A stretch of 64,000 bases of DNA from Paenibacillus vini (GCF_018403325.1 NZ_BOSL01000002.1:434001-498000), one strand, 5' to 3'. Positions 1-8,781 are shown, numbered from the stretch's first letter. Notes: generated by a model not told the origin, from the sequence alone. Numbers and translations are program-made.

Positions 1-665
1 CTATTCTTTTACCGGGGGATCCGCTCCGGGCCAAGTATATTGCCGAAACGTATTTAAGCGACGTGATTTGTTATAACGAAGTCCGGGGGATGCTTGGATT
101 CACGGGCACCTATCAAGGAAAAAGAATCTCTGTGCAAGGCAGCGGGATGGGAATTCCGTCCATTTCGATTTATGCGAATGAACTGATTCGGGATTACGGA
201 GTGAAGAACCTGATTCGCGTCGGCACATGCGGAGGCATGCAGGAGCATGTCCATGTCCGCGACGTTATTCTGGCTCAAGCTTCCTGCACCGATTCCAGCA
301 TGAACCGTCATGTGTTCGGCGGCTTCGACTTCGCTCCGATTGCGAGCTTCCCGCTATTGAAAGCGGCTTATGACCGCGGGGTGGAAAAAGGATTGAAGCT
401 GCATGTCGGGAATATTTTCAGCTCGGACATGTTCTATAGGGACGATACGACCGTGACTCAACTGCTGATGAAATACGGCGTGCTTGGCGTAGAGATGGAG
501 ACGACCGCACTATATACTCTGGCCGCCAAATATGGAGTCAATGCGTTGACTATTCTGACTGTTAGCGATCATTTGCTTACCGGTGAGGAGACCACTTCGG
601 AAGAACGGCAAACTACCTTTAACCAGATGATGGAAGTTGCTTTGGATACAGCTGCAGCGCTATAA
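1..665 (+). CDS. deoD: Purine nucleoside phosphorylase DeoD-type (5' truncated)
   Basis: The reading frame is open from base 3, so the gene begins upstream of the window and only its C-terminal ~220 residues are seen. The first visible residues read [16 protein letters not shown], typical of the phosphate-binding N-terminus of trimeric/hexameric DeoD enzymes. Later come GTCGGM and VEMETTALY, the ribose-binding segment with the Met-Glu pair, and TVSDHL with the catalytic Asp region. The family cleaves purine (deoxy)nucleosides with phosphate to base plus (deoxy)ribose-1-phosphate in cytosolic salvage. The gene is closed by a strong terminator directly downstream. Confidence in the family is high; the true start cannot be seen. 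Confidence 0.95.
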   Translation, partial: ILLPGDPLRAKYIAETYLSDVICYNEVRGMLGFTGTYQGKRISVQGSGMGIPSISIYANELIRDYGVKNLIRVGTCGGMQEHVHVRDVILAQASCTDSSMNRHVFGGFDFAPIASFPLLKAAYDRGVEKGLKLHVGNIFSSDMFYRDDTTVTQLLMKYGVLGVEMETTALYTLAAKYGVNALTILTVSDHLLTGEETTSEERQTTFNQMMEVALDTAAAL

Positions 666-689
666 GGCAACGGGAATTCCACGAATATC

Positions 690-729
690 AAAAAAAGCAC
701 CGCCGAGGTGATCGGCAGTGCTTTTTTTC
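690..729 (+). terminator. Rho-independent terminator after deoD
   Basis: An A-rich run leads into GCAC(C)GCCGA, a short loop, TCGGC and GTGC, then a run of seven T. The A tract and T tract also pair, so the hairpin could act on either strand. Confidence 0.85.
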
Positions 730-848
730 GTTGTTTAACTGCATCCTATTCTCCCAGGACCTTTAGAACCTTCGGTTCAAGTAAACTATGCTATCAGAGT
801 ACTTGAGCTCGTATAAGAGTTCGCTTAGGGAGCCTTCCCCCTGCTTAA

Positions 849-1040
849 TTAACTGTAAGTCCTACATCTATTTTTACTCCAAATGCTACCTAGGCTAATT
901 TAACTGTAAAAGCTACAGCTATTTCAGAGGATTTAGGCCATTCCGAGCTGAAACCGCTGAATTAACTGTACATTTTCCAGTTATTTAGCTCGAATGAGCT
1001 CATTTCACAAATATAACTGCAGGTTTTACAGTTAAGTTGT
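849..1040. repeat. Four-unit spaced intergenic repeat (copy 1)
   Basis: This gene-free stretch between the deoD terminator and the spoVAA promoter holds four imperfect ~25-base units. Their consensus is about TTAACTGTAAAAnCTnCAG followed by TTATTT or CTATTT, starting near 849, 900, 962 and 1012. Each unit is a loose inverted repeat, with AACTGTA facing TACAGTTA. Start-to-start spacing is about 51, 62 and 51 bases, and the intervening sequence is not conserved. A second array with the same rhythm lies at 29192-29378. I see no open frame in this stretch. Confidence 0.7.
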
Positions 1041-1136
1041 TGTCGATTGAATAGCTCTGAATAGCAAAGAGGACTGCCGAAGGTATCGGAGTGCTCTTCT
1101 TTTCAATTGTTCAGCTTATATAGCGGAGCCCCTCGA

Positions 1137-1167
1137 AGAGTAAATCGCAGGCGGGCTTGGCATACTA
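1137..1167 (+). promoter_or_regulatory. Candidate forespore (sigma-G-type) promoter of spoVAA
   Basis: A CATACTA -10 element at 1161-1167 lies 18 bases after AGAGTA (1137-1142), which matches the TGAATA-type -35 at four of six positions. This fits the late-forespore control known for spoVA operons. It also overlaps an upstream in-frame start, supporting the downstream start at 1199. Confidence 0.45.
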
Positions 1168-1198
1168 TGGGCAATACGGCAGTAAAGGGGTGTCCATT

Positions 1199-1846
1199 AT
1201 GGAGAAAGGGACGATCTCTCCCGTTTATCTGCGCCTGCGCAAGCAGGTAAAGCTTCCGATTGGCGCACCTGTCCGGTTGGGGGATATTGCGCGCATACTG
1301 GCCGATCCCCGTTATGAAAAGGAGCTCCTTGGGCTCATCATGGACAGGCCGGAGTATAGCGACGGTAACTTGATCGTCATCGACATGCTTCAGGTCATAG
1401 CTTGCATCCGTCGAAAGTTCCCTTCGCTGAAGGTTGAAGTGTTGGGGGAACCGCATGTTCTCGTTGAAATGATAACCCGGGAGAAAAAGCCTTCCATCTC
1501 TCTTTTTGTTCTCGTCTGGCTGCTTCTGTTTTTCGGTGCCGGTCTGACGATCATGAATTTCCACGCCGATGTCAGCATGCCCGAGGTCCAGGTCCGGATC
1601 GTAGAAATGATTACCGGGGAAAGGGACGAGCATCCTTATTTATTTCAAGTGGCATATTCTGTCGGGCTCGGGCTTGGGATGATCATCTTTTTTAACCATT
1701 TGTTCAAGAAAAAATGGAATGAGGAACCTACCCCTCTGGAAGTGGAAATGTATCTCTATCAGGAAAATTTGAATCAGTACGTGATTGCCGAGGAATACGA
1801 AAAAATGCGCCGGTCCGAAGCGCCTGGAGAGGAGAAAAGGCATTGA
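1199..1846 (+). CDS. spoVAA: Stage V sporulation protein AA
   Basis: This 215-residue protein matches SpoVAA: a soluble N-terminal half (about 1-97) followed by two membrane segments near 99-120 and 150-168 and a charged C-terminal tail. SpoVA proteins form the channel that loads dipicolinic acid into the developing spore and releases it at germination; SpoVAA is an accessory inner-membrane member. The ATG at 1199 is chosen because AAAGGGG sits eight bases upstream and because a frame start at 1157 would overlap the predicted promoter. The stop overlaps the TTG start of spoVAB by four bases, showing translational coupling. Confidence 0.88.
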   Translation: MEKGTISPVYLRLRKQVKLPIGAPVRLGDIARILADPRYEKELLGLIMDRPEYSDGNLIVIDMLQVIACIRRKFPSLKVEVLGEPHVLVEMITREKKPSISLFVLVWLLLFFGAGLTIMNFHADVSMPEVQVRIVEMITGERDEHPYLFQVAYSVGLGLGMIIFFNHLFKKKWNEEPTPLEVEMYLYQENLNQYVIAEEYEKMRRSEAPGEEKRH

Positions 1847-2268
1847 CTCCAACGCTCTCCCTGATCTTTTCTATATTCTTCGGACTGGCGGGAGGCATTG
1901 CGGTCGGAGGCGGGGTGATTGCCCTTTATATCGTGCTGGACATGATTCCGCGTCTGGCCCAAATCACCAGATCCTATGACAAGGTTCACTGGTACGAGGG
2001 AGCGATGGTATGCGGCTCATTCCTCGGTACGATCGCGGATTTTTGGAACTGGAACATTCACGGTCCCTGGATAGGAACCGGTGTGGTCGGCCTGTTCAAT
2101 GGCATTTTCGTCGGCATGCTGGCAGCCGCGCTTACTGAAGTGCTCAATGTGCTGCCGATATTGGCCAAAAGACTGCATATGCAAAAGTATTTGCTCGGGC
2201 TCCTGATGGCGATGGTGTTCGGAAAGGTAGCAGGATCTTTATTTGAATGGTTCGTGTACAGGCGTTAA
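1843..2268 (+). CDS. spoVAB: Stage V sporulation protein AB
   Basis: This 141-residue, almost wholly hydrophobic protein has about four membrane segments and glycine-rich motifs such as GLAGGIAVGGG near the N-terminus, as in SpoVAB. It starts at a TTG that overlaps the spoVAA stop and is preceded by GGAGAGGAG. It is presumed to work with SpoVAA in the spore inner membrane during dipicolinic acid transport. The gene is followed after a short gap by spoVAF; the AC, AD and AE genes that separate them in B. subtilis are not here. Confidence 0.9.
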   Translation: MTPTLSLIFSIFFGLAGGIAVGGGVIALYIVLDMIPRLAQITRSYDKVHWYEGAMVCGSFLGTIADFWNWNIHGPWIGTGVVGLFNGIFVGMLAAALTEVLNVLPILAKRLHMQKYLLGLLMAMVFGKVAGSLFEWFVYRR

Positions 2269-2292
2269 TACAGTTAAGGAGGTATGTCAGCG

Positions 2293-3942
2293 ATGATGGA
2301 TCACGAACGGGGTGGAACAGGGCAGGAGGGGCAATCCCAGGATATTCCGGAATTCATGCCCGGAACCGGAGAGTTTGCCTGGCCGGAGGATGAAGATCAG
2401 GCGAAAGAGGACCGGAGGCATAAGGTGGAGGGCGAACGATCGGATTCCGTAAAGGAGTCGATCCAGTATTGGCAGAAGAACGACAAGATCAGCCGCAGTT
2501 TGACCACGACTAAGAAAACGCTGGAGGAAGTCGTCGGCCTCGGTCAAGGTTTTGATGTCGTTTTCCGGGAAATGACTTTTGGCGGTAAACGAACGGGTCT
2601 TTTTTTTATCAATGGATTTGCCAAAGATACGATAATGCAGGAAATCATCAAGCGATTGACCTACTTGACACCGGAAAATCTGACGACAGGTGCGCTTCGA
2701 TCCTTCTTCGATCTTTACATCCCGCATATTCAAGTGGAAAAAACGGAGCATCTCAGCTCGGCGGTTAACAATGTGCTGATCGGCATGAGTGTTCTGTTTA
2801 TTGAAGGCGAACAATCGGCCATTGTCATGGATACTCGTTCTTACCCGGTCCGCAGTCCGGAGGAACCGTCGCTGGAAAGAGTTGTTCGTGGCGCTCGTGA
2901 CGGTTTTACCGAGACGCTGCTGACGAATGTAACGCTTGTACGGAGAAGGCTCCGCGATCCCGGCATCAAATTCGAAGCGATGAAGGTGGGACGGCGAAGT
3001 CAAACCGATGTTTGTATCGCATATATTGACGACATTGCGGATAAGGTACTCGTGGATGCTGTGAGAGAGAAACTCAAGGGCGTTGAAATGGACGGTATTC
3101 CCTTGGCCGACAAGCAGCTTGAGGAAGCGATCGTGAAAAAAGGGTGGAATCCCTACCCGCTGGTCCGTTATTCCGAACGTCCGGATGTGGTCGCTTCCCA
3201 TCTGATGGAGGGCCGGGTCGTCATCTTCGTCGACACCTCGCCAAGCGTCATGATTTTGCCGACAACGTTCTTCGATTTATGTCAGCATGCGGAGGAAAAC
3301 CGGCAAACCCCGTTCATGGGCACCTATTTGCGCTGGGTGCGTTTCTTCGGAATCTTTGCCTCCTTATTTCTGCTTCCGATATGGATGCTTATGGTAATCC
3401 ATCCGGAGCTGAAGCCGGCGATGCTGGATTTCATCGGCCCGCAAAAAATGGCCAAAATCCCGATTATCGCCCAGTTTTTACTGGTGGAATTCGGGGTCGA
3501 CTTGATGCGGATGGCAGCCGTACATACGCCGACTCCGCTCGCCTCAGCCATGGGTCTGATCGCGGCGATCCTCATAGGCGATATCGCCGTTAAGACCGGC
3601 CTGTTCGTGAACGAAGTCGTGCTATATATGGCTGTGGCCGCCATCGGGATGTTTGCGACGCCGAGCTACGAGCTCGGACTTGCCAATAGGGTTGTCAGGC
3701 TGATCATGCTGGTACTGGTTGCCATATTCGGCGTACCTGGCCTTGTAGGAGGAGTCACGGCGTTCATTATTTTCCTCAGTACCCAACGTTCGTTTAACTC
3801 CTCTTATTTGTGGCCGTTTATTCCGTTTAATGCAAAGGCGATGGCTGGAATTCTGATCCGGGTTCCGGTGCTTACCTCGAAGCAAAGACCGTCCTTCACC
3901 AAGACGCGAGATAATACCCGTATGCCGCGCAGTGAGAGATGA
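2293..3942 (+). CDS. spoVAF: Stage V sporulation protein AF (GerA-family membrane protein)
   Basis: About 549 residues with the GerA/SpoVAF layout: an acidic, hydrophilic N-terminal part, a soluble domain to about residue 345 (including the conserved region around QTDVCIAYIDDIADKVLVDA), then a cluster of membrane segments from about 347 to 500 and a short basic tail. SpoVAF modulates germinant-receptor and SpoVA channel function in the spore inner membrane. AAGGAGG at 2276-2282 is one base from an ATG at 2284 but ten bases from the ATG at 2293, so 2293 is preferred. It ends the spoVA operon; lysA follows with its own promoter-like sequence, as in B. subtilis synteny. Confidence 0.9.
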   Translation: MMDHERGGTGQEGQSQDIPEFMPGTGEFAWPEDEDQAKEDRRHKVEGERSDSVKESIQYWQKNDKISRSLTTTKKTLEEVVGLGQGFDVVFREMTFGGKRTGLFFINGFAKDTIMQEIIKRLTYLTPENLTTGALRSFFDLYIPHIQVEKTEHLSSAVNNVLIGMSVLFIEGEQSAIVMDTRSYPVRSPEEPSLERVVRGARDGFTETLLTNVTLVRRRLRDPGIKFEAMKVGRRSQTDVCIAYIDDIADKVLVDAVREKLKGVEMDGIPLADKQLEEAIVKKGWNPYPLVRYSERPDVVASHLMEGRVVIFVDTSPSVMILPTTFFDLCQHAEENRQTPFMGTYLRWVRFFGIFASLFLLPIWMLMVIHPELKPAMLDFIGPQKMAKIPIIAQFLLVEFGVDLMRMAAVHTPTPLASAMGLIAAILIGDIAVKTGLFVNEVVLYMAVAAIGMFATPSYELGLANRVVRLIMLVLVAIFGVPGLVGGVTAFIIFLSTQRSFNSSYLWPFIPFNAKAMAGILIRVPVLTSKQRPSFTKTRDNTRMPRSER

Positions 3943-3990
3943 ATTGGGCGTGTCCAGAAAAAAACACAAATGATAATCGAAAAAATCCAT

Positions 3991-4019
3991 TTTTCAGTTC
4001 GCGGGTTGTTTGATATACT
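3991..4019 (+). promoter_or_regulatory. Candidate sigma-A promoter of lysA
   Basis: TATACT at 4014-4019 is preceded by TTTTCA at 3991-3996 with a 17-base gap. The -10 is good and the -35 weak. It would place the transcription start about 25 bases before the lysA ATG. Confidence 0.4.
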
Positions 4020-4049
4020 GGTGAAAATTGAAAGTGGAGGACTGCATAG

Positions 4050-5381
4050 ATGTATTTACATGGTACCAGCAAAATCAATCCTAAAGGACATCTGGAGATC
4101 GGCGGCGTCGACACGGTCGAGTTGAAAGAAACTTACGGCACCCCGCTGTATATCATGGATGAAGCGCTCATCCGGCAAAGATGCCGTGAATATATGGAAG
4201 CGTTCCGTGCTTCGGGATTGTCGTTTCAGGTGGCCTATGCCAGCAAAGCATTTTGCGTGATGGCGATGTGCCGTCTGGTCGAGGAAGAAGGACTGTCCCT
4301 CGATGTCGTTTCAGAGGGAGAATTGTACACCGCCCTCGAGGCTGGCTTCCCTGCAGAGCGAATCCATTTTCACGGGAACAACAAGACTCCTGAAGAGCTT
4401 GAAATGGCGATTCAGGCCAATATTGGTTGTTTTGTCGTTGATAATTTTACTGAAATTCATATGCTGCAGGCGTTGGCCGCAGACAAAGGACTCTCGGTTA
4501 ATATTCTCCTGCGCGTAACCCCTGGAGTGGAAGCTCATACGCATGAGTATATTTCTACGGGCCAGACGGATTCGAAATTCGGTTTCGATATCGGTAACGG
4601 ATCTGCATTTGAAGCGGTAGAGCTGGCTTCACGCAGTTCGAATCTTCGTCTGCTCGGTTTGCATTCCCACATCGGTTCGCAAATTTTCGAGGTGGAAGGC
4701 TTCCAACTGGCGGTAGAACGTGTGGCCGAGTTCGCTCTTCAAGTTAAAGAAAAACTGGATGTCGTATTCAAAGTGATCAACCTGGGCGGAGGATTCGGAA
4801 TCCGCTATACGGAAGAAGACACGCCTCTTCAGGTTTCGGATTATGTAAAAGCGATCACTGATGCCGTAAAATCGTCATTTGCAAGCGCATATCCGCAGCT
4901 CCCTGAAATTTGGGTGGAACCGGGCCGGAGCATTGTCGGAGATGCCGGTACGACGTTGTATACCGTAGGAACGAGCAAGGATATTCCGGGTGTTCGTAAA
5001 TACGTGTCCGTCGATGGCGGAATGACGGATAATCCGCGTCCTGCATTGTACGACTCCAAGTATGAAGCTATGTTGGCGAACCGCAGCTTGGATGCTGCCG
5101 AAGAAACGGTATCCATTGCAGGCAAATGCTGCGAAAGCGGGGATATGCTGATTTGGGATTTGGAGCTGCCTAAAGTGAATTCGGGCGATTTGCTCGCCGT
5201 TGCATGCACGGGCGCGTACAACTATGCTATGGCCAGCAACTACAACCGGATCCGTCGTCCGGCGGTCGTATTCGTTCAAAACGGGCAAAGCGATCTTGTC
5301 GTAAAGCGTGAAAGCTTACAGGATATTACTTCCTGCGACGTGATCCCCGAGCGGATTGCAAAGCAGCCGTCGTTCAAGTAA
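4050..5381 (+). CDS. lysA: Diaminopimelate decarboxylase
   Basis: 443 residues, the usual length for LysA. It converts meso-diaminopimelate to L-lysine, a pyridoxal-phosphate reaction at the end of lysine synthesis. The PLP-binding lysine is K66 in YASKAF; HSHIGSQ, GGGFGI, EPGRS and the CESGD cysteine motif are in family order. The ATG at 4050 follows GTGGAGGA by eight bases. It lies next to the spoVA genes as in B. subtilis, where lysine and dipicolinate share the diaminopimelate branch. A strong terminator follows. Confidence 0.96.
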   Translation: MYLHGTSKINPKGHLEIGGVDTVELKETYGTPLYIMDEALIRQRCREYMEAFRASGLSFQVAYASKAFCVMAMCRLVEEEGLSLDVVSEGELYTALEAGFPAERIHFHGNNKTPEELEMAIQANIGCFVVDNFTEIHMLQALAADKGLSVNILLRVTPGVEAHTHEYISTGQTDSKFGFDIGNGSAFEAVELASRSSNLRLLGLHSHIGSQIFEVEGFQLAVERVAEFALQVKEKLDVVFKVINLGGGFGIRYTEEDTPLQVSDYVKAITDAVKSSFASAYPQLPEIWVEPGRSIVGDAGTTLYTVGTSKDIPGVRKYVSVDGGMTDNPRPALYDSKYEAMLANRSLDAAEETVSIAGKCCESGDMLIWDLELPKVNSGDLLAVACTGAYNYAMASNYNRIRRPAVVFVQNGQSDLVVKRESLQDITSCDVIPERIAKQPSFK

Positions 5382-5407
5382 ACGGAACTGAACTGTGAAA
5401 TACAAGT

Positions 5408-5468
5408 GTAACAGCATCATACGACTGGCCGGGAGGCCGGATTGGATGATGCTGTTGCATTTTTTTTT
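5408..5468 (+). terminator. Rho-independent terminator after lysA
   Basis: GTAACAGCATCAT pairs with ATGATGCTGTTGC across a loop that itself contains GGCC/GGCC pairing, followed by nine T. Confidence 0.85.
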
Positions 5469-5563
5469 GCGCCATATTTTGCTACGGACGTCATTTCATA
5501 GTACACTTGAAGAGGTTTGTCTGAAGTTAATACGATGATAATTCGAAGAAGGAAGTGACCCAT

Positions 5564-6001
5564 ATGAAAAAAGGGAAAATTGTTTTGGAAAAAGGCGGAG
5601 AGGTTGAAATTCAATTTCTGCCCGAAGAAGCGCCAGGAACGGTAGCCAACTTCGAAAAGCTGGCGAATTCCGGATATTATAACGGCTTGACTTTCCACCG
5701 CGTTATTCCGGGCTTTGTTGCTCAAGGCGGATGCCCGGTCGGAAACGGTACGGGTGGCCCTGGCTACACCATCAAATGTGAAACGTCGACTAACACGACA
5801 AAGCACGAGCGCGGCGTATTGTCCATGGCTCATGCAGGCAAAGACACCGGCGGCAGCCAGTTCTTCATCGTGTACGAGCCGCAGCCGCATTTGAATGGCG
5901 TCCATACGGTATTCGGCAAAGTAACTTCCGGCATGGAGCTTGTCGATCAGGTTCGCCCTGGCGACAAAATGAAAGAAGTTACGGTTTGGGACGAAGCGTA
6001 A
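5564..6001 (+). CDS. ppiB: Peptidyl-prolyl cis-trans isomerase, cyclophilin type
   Basis: A 145-residue single-domain cyclophilin, which speeds proline isomerisation during protein folding in the cytosol. The conserved FHRVIPGF segment holds the catalytic Arg, and GGSQFFI and [11 protein letters not shown] follow in the expected order. The ATG at 5564 is used because GAAGGAAG lies about nine bases upstream; an in-frame GTG at 5555 falls inside that site. It stands alone between two terminators. Confidence 0.93.
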   Translation: MKKGKIVLEKGGEVEIQFLPEEAPGTVANFEKLANSGYYNGLTFHRVIPGFVAQGGCPVGNGTGGPGYTIKCETSTNTTKHERGVLSMAHAGKDTGGSQFFIVYEPQPHLNGVHTVFGKVTSGMELVDQVRPGDKMKEVTVWDEA

Positions 6002-6028
6002 TTGAAATAGAATAGAATCAACAACAAT

Positions 6029-6065
6029 AACCCCTCTGAAGGATTACTCCTCAGAGGGGTTTCGT
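6029..6065. terminator. Bidirectional terminator between ppiB and tlp
   Basis: AACCCCTCTGA and TCAGAGGGGTT form an 11-bp perfect stem around an 11-base loop. It lies between convergent genes and the T tract is short, so it may serve both. Confidence 0.7.
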
Positions 6066-6093
6066 ATTGCACGATTTTGGCATACTTTAACTG

Positions 6094-6312
6094 TTAGTGG
6101 TCTGCCGCTTCGTCCTTAACCTCTTCGCGGAACCCGCGAATGCTGTCGAGGCGCCGGGCGTTCTTTTCCTCTATTTGGTGTTTTTCTTCGCCGGAAATTT
6201 CGTCGGCATGCTCACTTAAATAATCCTGGCCTTCCCGGAAATTTTGAATCGTATTTTGAATGCTGGACTGTAGTTTTTCAACATTATCAGAGCGATCATC
6301 AGGTTTTGCCAC
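6094..6312 (-). CDS. tlp: Small acid-soluble spore protein Tlp
   Basis: 72 residues, very hydrophilic and helix-forming, beginning MAKPDDRSDNVEKLQ and containing EEKNARRLDSIRGFREE and a KDEA end, all characteristic of Tlp. Tlp is a minor small acid-soluble protein made in the forespore. The start is a GTG (6312-6310 on the minus strand) with AGGAGGAATTC about ten bases upstream. It is convergent with ppiB. No clear forespore promoter could be picked out in the A/T-rich sequence upstream. Confidence 0.9.
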   Translation of the reverse strand: MAKPDDRSDNVEKLQSSIQNTIQNFREGQDYLSEHADEISGEEKHQIEEKNARRLDSIRGFREEVKDEAADH

Positions 6313-6423
6313 GAATGAATTCCTCCTAATGTAGATGAAATTTTTATTGAATTAACGGGTGTCGGAGTTATTTTCGCTCAGAGACGGAGTTTTTATTCCC
6401 GGACGGAGGCGGGAGCAATGTCC

Positions 6424-6452
6424 TTGATTTTTTTAGGGGTTAGTGATAACAT
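6424..6452 (+). promoter_or_regulatory. Candidate sigma-A promoter of the riboflavin operon
   Basis: TTGATT at 6424-6429 and TAACAT at 6447-6452 are separated by 17 bases. Transcription would begin about 25 bases before the FMN aptamer. Confidence 0.5.
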
Positions 6453-6485
6453 TCGGGTTGCAACAAATAATTAACTGAATAGCAT

Positions 6486-6674
6486 TCCTTCGGGGCAGGG
6501 TGAAATTCCCTACCGACGGTGATGGCTGGCTTCGATGATCGAGGCATCCTTTTACTGGATGTGATTTGAATCGGAGCAAGCACGAGTCCGTGACCCGTAT
6601 GCGAGCTTAACCAGCAGCATATGGCTGAGCCGGTGTGATTCCGGGACCGACAGTATAGTCTGGATGGGAGAAGG
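6486..6674 (+). promoter_or_regulatory. FMN riboswitch (RFN element)
   Basis: All conserved RFN blocks are present in order: TTCGGGGCAGGGTG, ATTCCCTACCGACGGTGATGG, AGTCCGTGACCC, GCCGGTGTGATTCCGGGACC, GACAGTATAGTC and TGGATGGGAGAAG. This RNA binds flavin mononucleotide and shuts off riboflavin synthesis genes when FMN is plentiful. It precedes ribD. The candidate control terminator is unusually far downstream, at 6891. Confidence 0.97.
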
Positions 6675-6890
6675 AGACGCGGAACGCATGGGGTTCAATG
6701 AATGTTTAGACACGCCATGTGTTCAAATACAGGAAGCAGTTCTTAAAGTAATTGTTTTCACAATGTCATATTTGCGTTGGGAAAATATTGCTTTATGAGG
6801 ACGGCAGACGTTTGATTTGTCATGCATCAGCTTTGACATCTTCTATTTGCGTTTGCTTGCTTTATTCGCGTACATACATTTCTCTCAATT

Positions 6891-6922
6891 TACCCTGCCG
6901 GAATGCTCCGGCGGGTTTTTTT
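6891..6922 (+). terminator. Riboswitch-controlled terminator before ribD
   Basis: ACCCTGCCGGA pairs with TCCGGCGGGT (one bulge) across ATGC and is followed by seven T, 30 bases before ribD. Its 5' arm (ACCCTGCC, 6892-6899) is an exact complement of GGCAGGGT (6494-6501) in the aptamer. This suggests a direct antiterminator pairing when FMN is absent. Confidence 0.8.
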
Positions 6923-6951
6923 ACATTTTCGCAAGGAAGGAGGACATTCAA

Positions 6952-8079
6952 TTGAACAATATCAACGACGAGTATTATATGGGACTGGCGATTCAAATGG
7001 CGGAACGATCCCAAGGCCAGACGGGCATCAATCCGGTCGTCGGGGCGGTTGTGGTAAAGGAAGGCGCGGTCGTTGGCTTGGGTACGCATCTCAGGCGCGG
7101 TACGCCGCATGCAGAAGTACACGCTCTTAATATGGCCGGCGAAATGGCCGAAGGCAGCACGGTTTATGTAACTCTTGAGCCATGCAGTCACCATGGGTTG
7201 ACACCGCCTTGTTCCGAACGCTTGATTCGGGAAAAAGTGGCACGGGTCGTCGTTGCCAGTGAAGATCCCAATCCGCAAGTGGCGGGACGGGGAATACGGA
7301 GCTTGCGGGAAAATGGGATCCAGGTGGATGTCGGCGTTCTCCGCGAAGAAGCAATTAGGTTCAACAAGGCATTTATCAAATTTATTACAACAGGGCTTCC
7401 TTACGTCACGATCAAAACCGCAAGCACGCTGGACGGCAAAATAGCTTCGAGAACCGGAGACAGCAAGTGGATTTCGAACGAAGCAGCAAGGGAGATGGTC
7501 CATACGATGCGGCACCGGCATCAGGCCATCATGGTCGGGGTCGGAACTATCATAGCTGATGATCCGCAGTTGACAACCCGGCTTCCGGTGCCGGGGCTGT
7601 CACCGGTTCGTATTATCGTCGACTCGCAGCTGCGGATCCCGGAAAGCGCCAGAGTGCTTAACGACGGCGCAGCTCCGACAGTCCTTCTAACGACGGATAA
7701 AGCTGACCCGGACAAGGTGCTTGCTTTGCGTGAGCGGGGGATTAAGGTCATTCCGTGCGGCGAGGGACCGAAGGTTGATTTGAAATTGGCTATGGCAAAG
7801 CTTGGCGAGCAGGAGATTTCATCCATTCTCGTAGAGGGCGGGGGGAGATTGAACGGCTCTTTGATTCAAGAGCAATTGGCCGATCAAGTTGTCATGTTTT
7901 TTGCCCCTAAGCTGATAGGAGGGCTCGAGTCTCCCGGGAATTTTATGTTTGACGGTTACAGCCTGATGAAAGACGCAGTTCATTTAACCGATTTGGAAGT
8001 GGAGCAAATGGGGGATAATGTGTGCATCAAAGGAACACCTGTCTGGTCAGGCGCTACTAAGGAAGGACTCAAAATTTAG
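6952..8079 (+). CDS. ribD: Bifunctional diaminohydroxyphosphoribosylaminopyrimidine deaminase / reductase
   Basis: 375 residues with an N-terminal zinc deaminase domain (HAE at 53-55, PCSHHGLTPPC with Cys78 and Cys87) and a C-terminal NADPH-dependent reductase domain starting near 148 (ASTLDGKIA, ILVEGGG). It carries out the second and third steps from GTP to riboflavin. The TTG at 6952 has AAGGAGGAC eight bases upstream; an in-frame ATG further 5' at 6817 would run through the terminator hairpin and is rejected. It is first in the ribD-ribE-ribBA-ribH operon. Confidence 0.96.
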   Translation: MNNINDEYYMGLAIQMAERSQGQTGINPVVGAVVVKEGAVVGLGTHLRRGTPHAEVHALNMAGEMAEGSTVYVTLEPCSHHGLTPPCSERLIREKVARVVVASEDPNPQVAGRGIRSLRENGIQVDVGVLREEAIRFNKAFIKFITTGLPYVTIKTASTLDGKIASRTGDSKWISNEAAREMVHTMRHRHQAIMVGVGTIIADDPQLTTRLPVPGLSPVRIIVDSQLRIPESARVLNDGAAPTVLLTTDKADPDKVLALRERGIKVIPCGEGPKVDLKLAMAKLGEQEISSILVEGGGRLNGSLIQEQLADQVVMFFAPKLIGGLESPGNFMFDGYSLMKDAVHLTDLEVEQMGDNVCIKGTPVWSGATKEGLKI

Positions 8080-8097
8080 GAGTAAGGAGGGGAGCTT

Positions 8098-8781
8098 ATG
8101 TTCACCGGACTAGTAGAGGAGATCGGGACAATAAAATCGGTTAGCCGCAAAGGAGAAGCGATGGTCCTTGGCATCTCGGCCAGCGTGGTAACGGAAGGCT
8201 TGAAGCTGGGAGACAGCATCTCCGTCAACGGAGTTTGCCTGACGGCCACCTCCTTTGACTCTTCTTCTTTTGCTGTCGATGTGATGCCGCAAACTTACCG
8301 CCACACGAACCTCAAGGATTTGAAGCCGGGTAGCCGGATCAATCTGGAACGGGCCATGGCGGCAGGCGGAAGATTCGGCGGCCATCTTGTTCAGGGGCAT
8401 GTGGACGGAATAGGGACGATTATCCGGGTCCGCAAAGATCAAAATGCGGTCGTATATGAGATTGAACCGGCAGAATCGTCCATGTTCAAATATATAATTC
8501 CCCAAGGATCGATTACGGTTGACGGAATAAGTCTTACTGTAGTGCAGACTTCGGGCGGGCGGTTCTCGGTATCCATAATTCCTCATACTCTCGCCGAAAC
8601 GGGGCTTGCATTCAAACGTCCCGGCGATACGGTAAATATGGAATGCGACGTCCTGGGCAAATATGTGGAGCACTTGCTCAAATTCGGAAGGGCCCAAAAC
8701 GGAACTGCTCAGGACGACGAATCGGAAGATAGTAGAGGCGGCATCAATCTTGCGTTCCTCTCGGAGCATGGATTTGCGTGA
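8098..8781 (+). CDS. ribE: Riboflavin synthase, alpha subunit
   Basis: 227 residues made of two lumazine-binding repeats, beginning MFTGLVEEIG and again GHVDGIG near residue 99. It dismutates two 6,7-dimethyl-8-ribityllumazine molecules to riboflavin plus the pyrimidine precursor. The last ~20 residues after about 205 are an unconserved tail. The ATG follows AAGGAGGGG by five bases and is 18 bases after the ribD stop. Confidence 0.95.
   Translation: MFTGLVEEIGTIKSVSRKGEAMVLGISASVVTEGLKLGDSISVNGVCLTATSFDSSSFAVDVMPQTYRHTNLKDLKPGSRINLERAMAAGGRFGGHLVQGHVDGIGTIIRVRKDQNAVVYEIEPAESSMFKYIIPQGSITVDGISLTVVQTSGGRFSVSIIPHTLAETGLAFKRPGDTVNMECDVLGKYVEHLLKFGRAQNGTAQDDESEDSRGGINLAFLSEHGFA

Noticed and set aside
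849-1040. CRISPR array
   Set aside because: Only four degenerate ~25-base units, uneven 51/62/51 spacing and no cas genes in the window.
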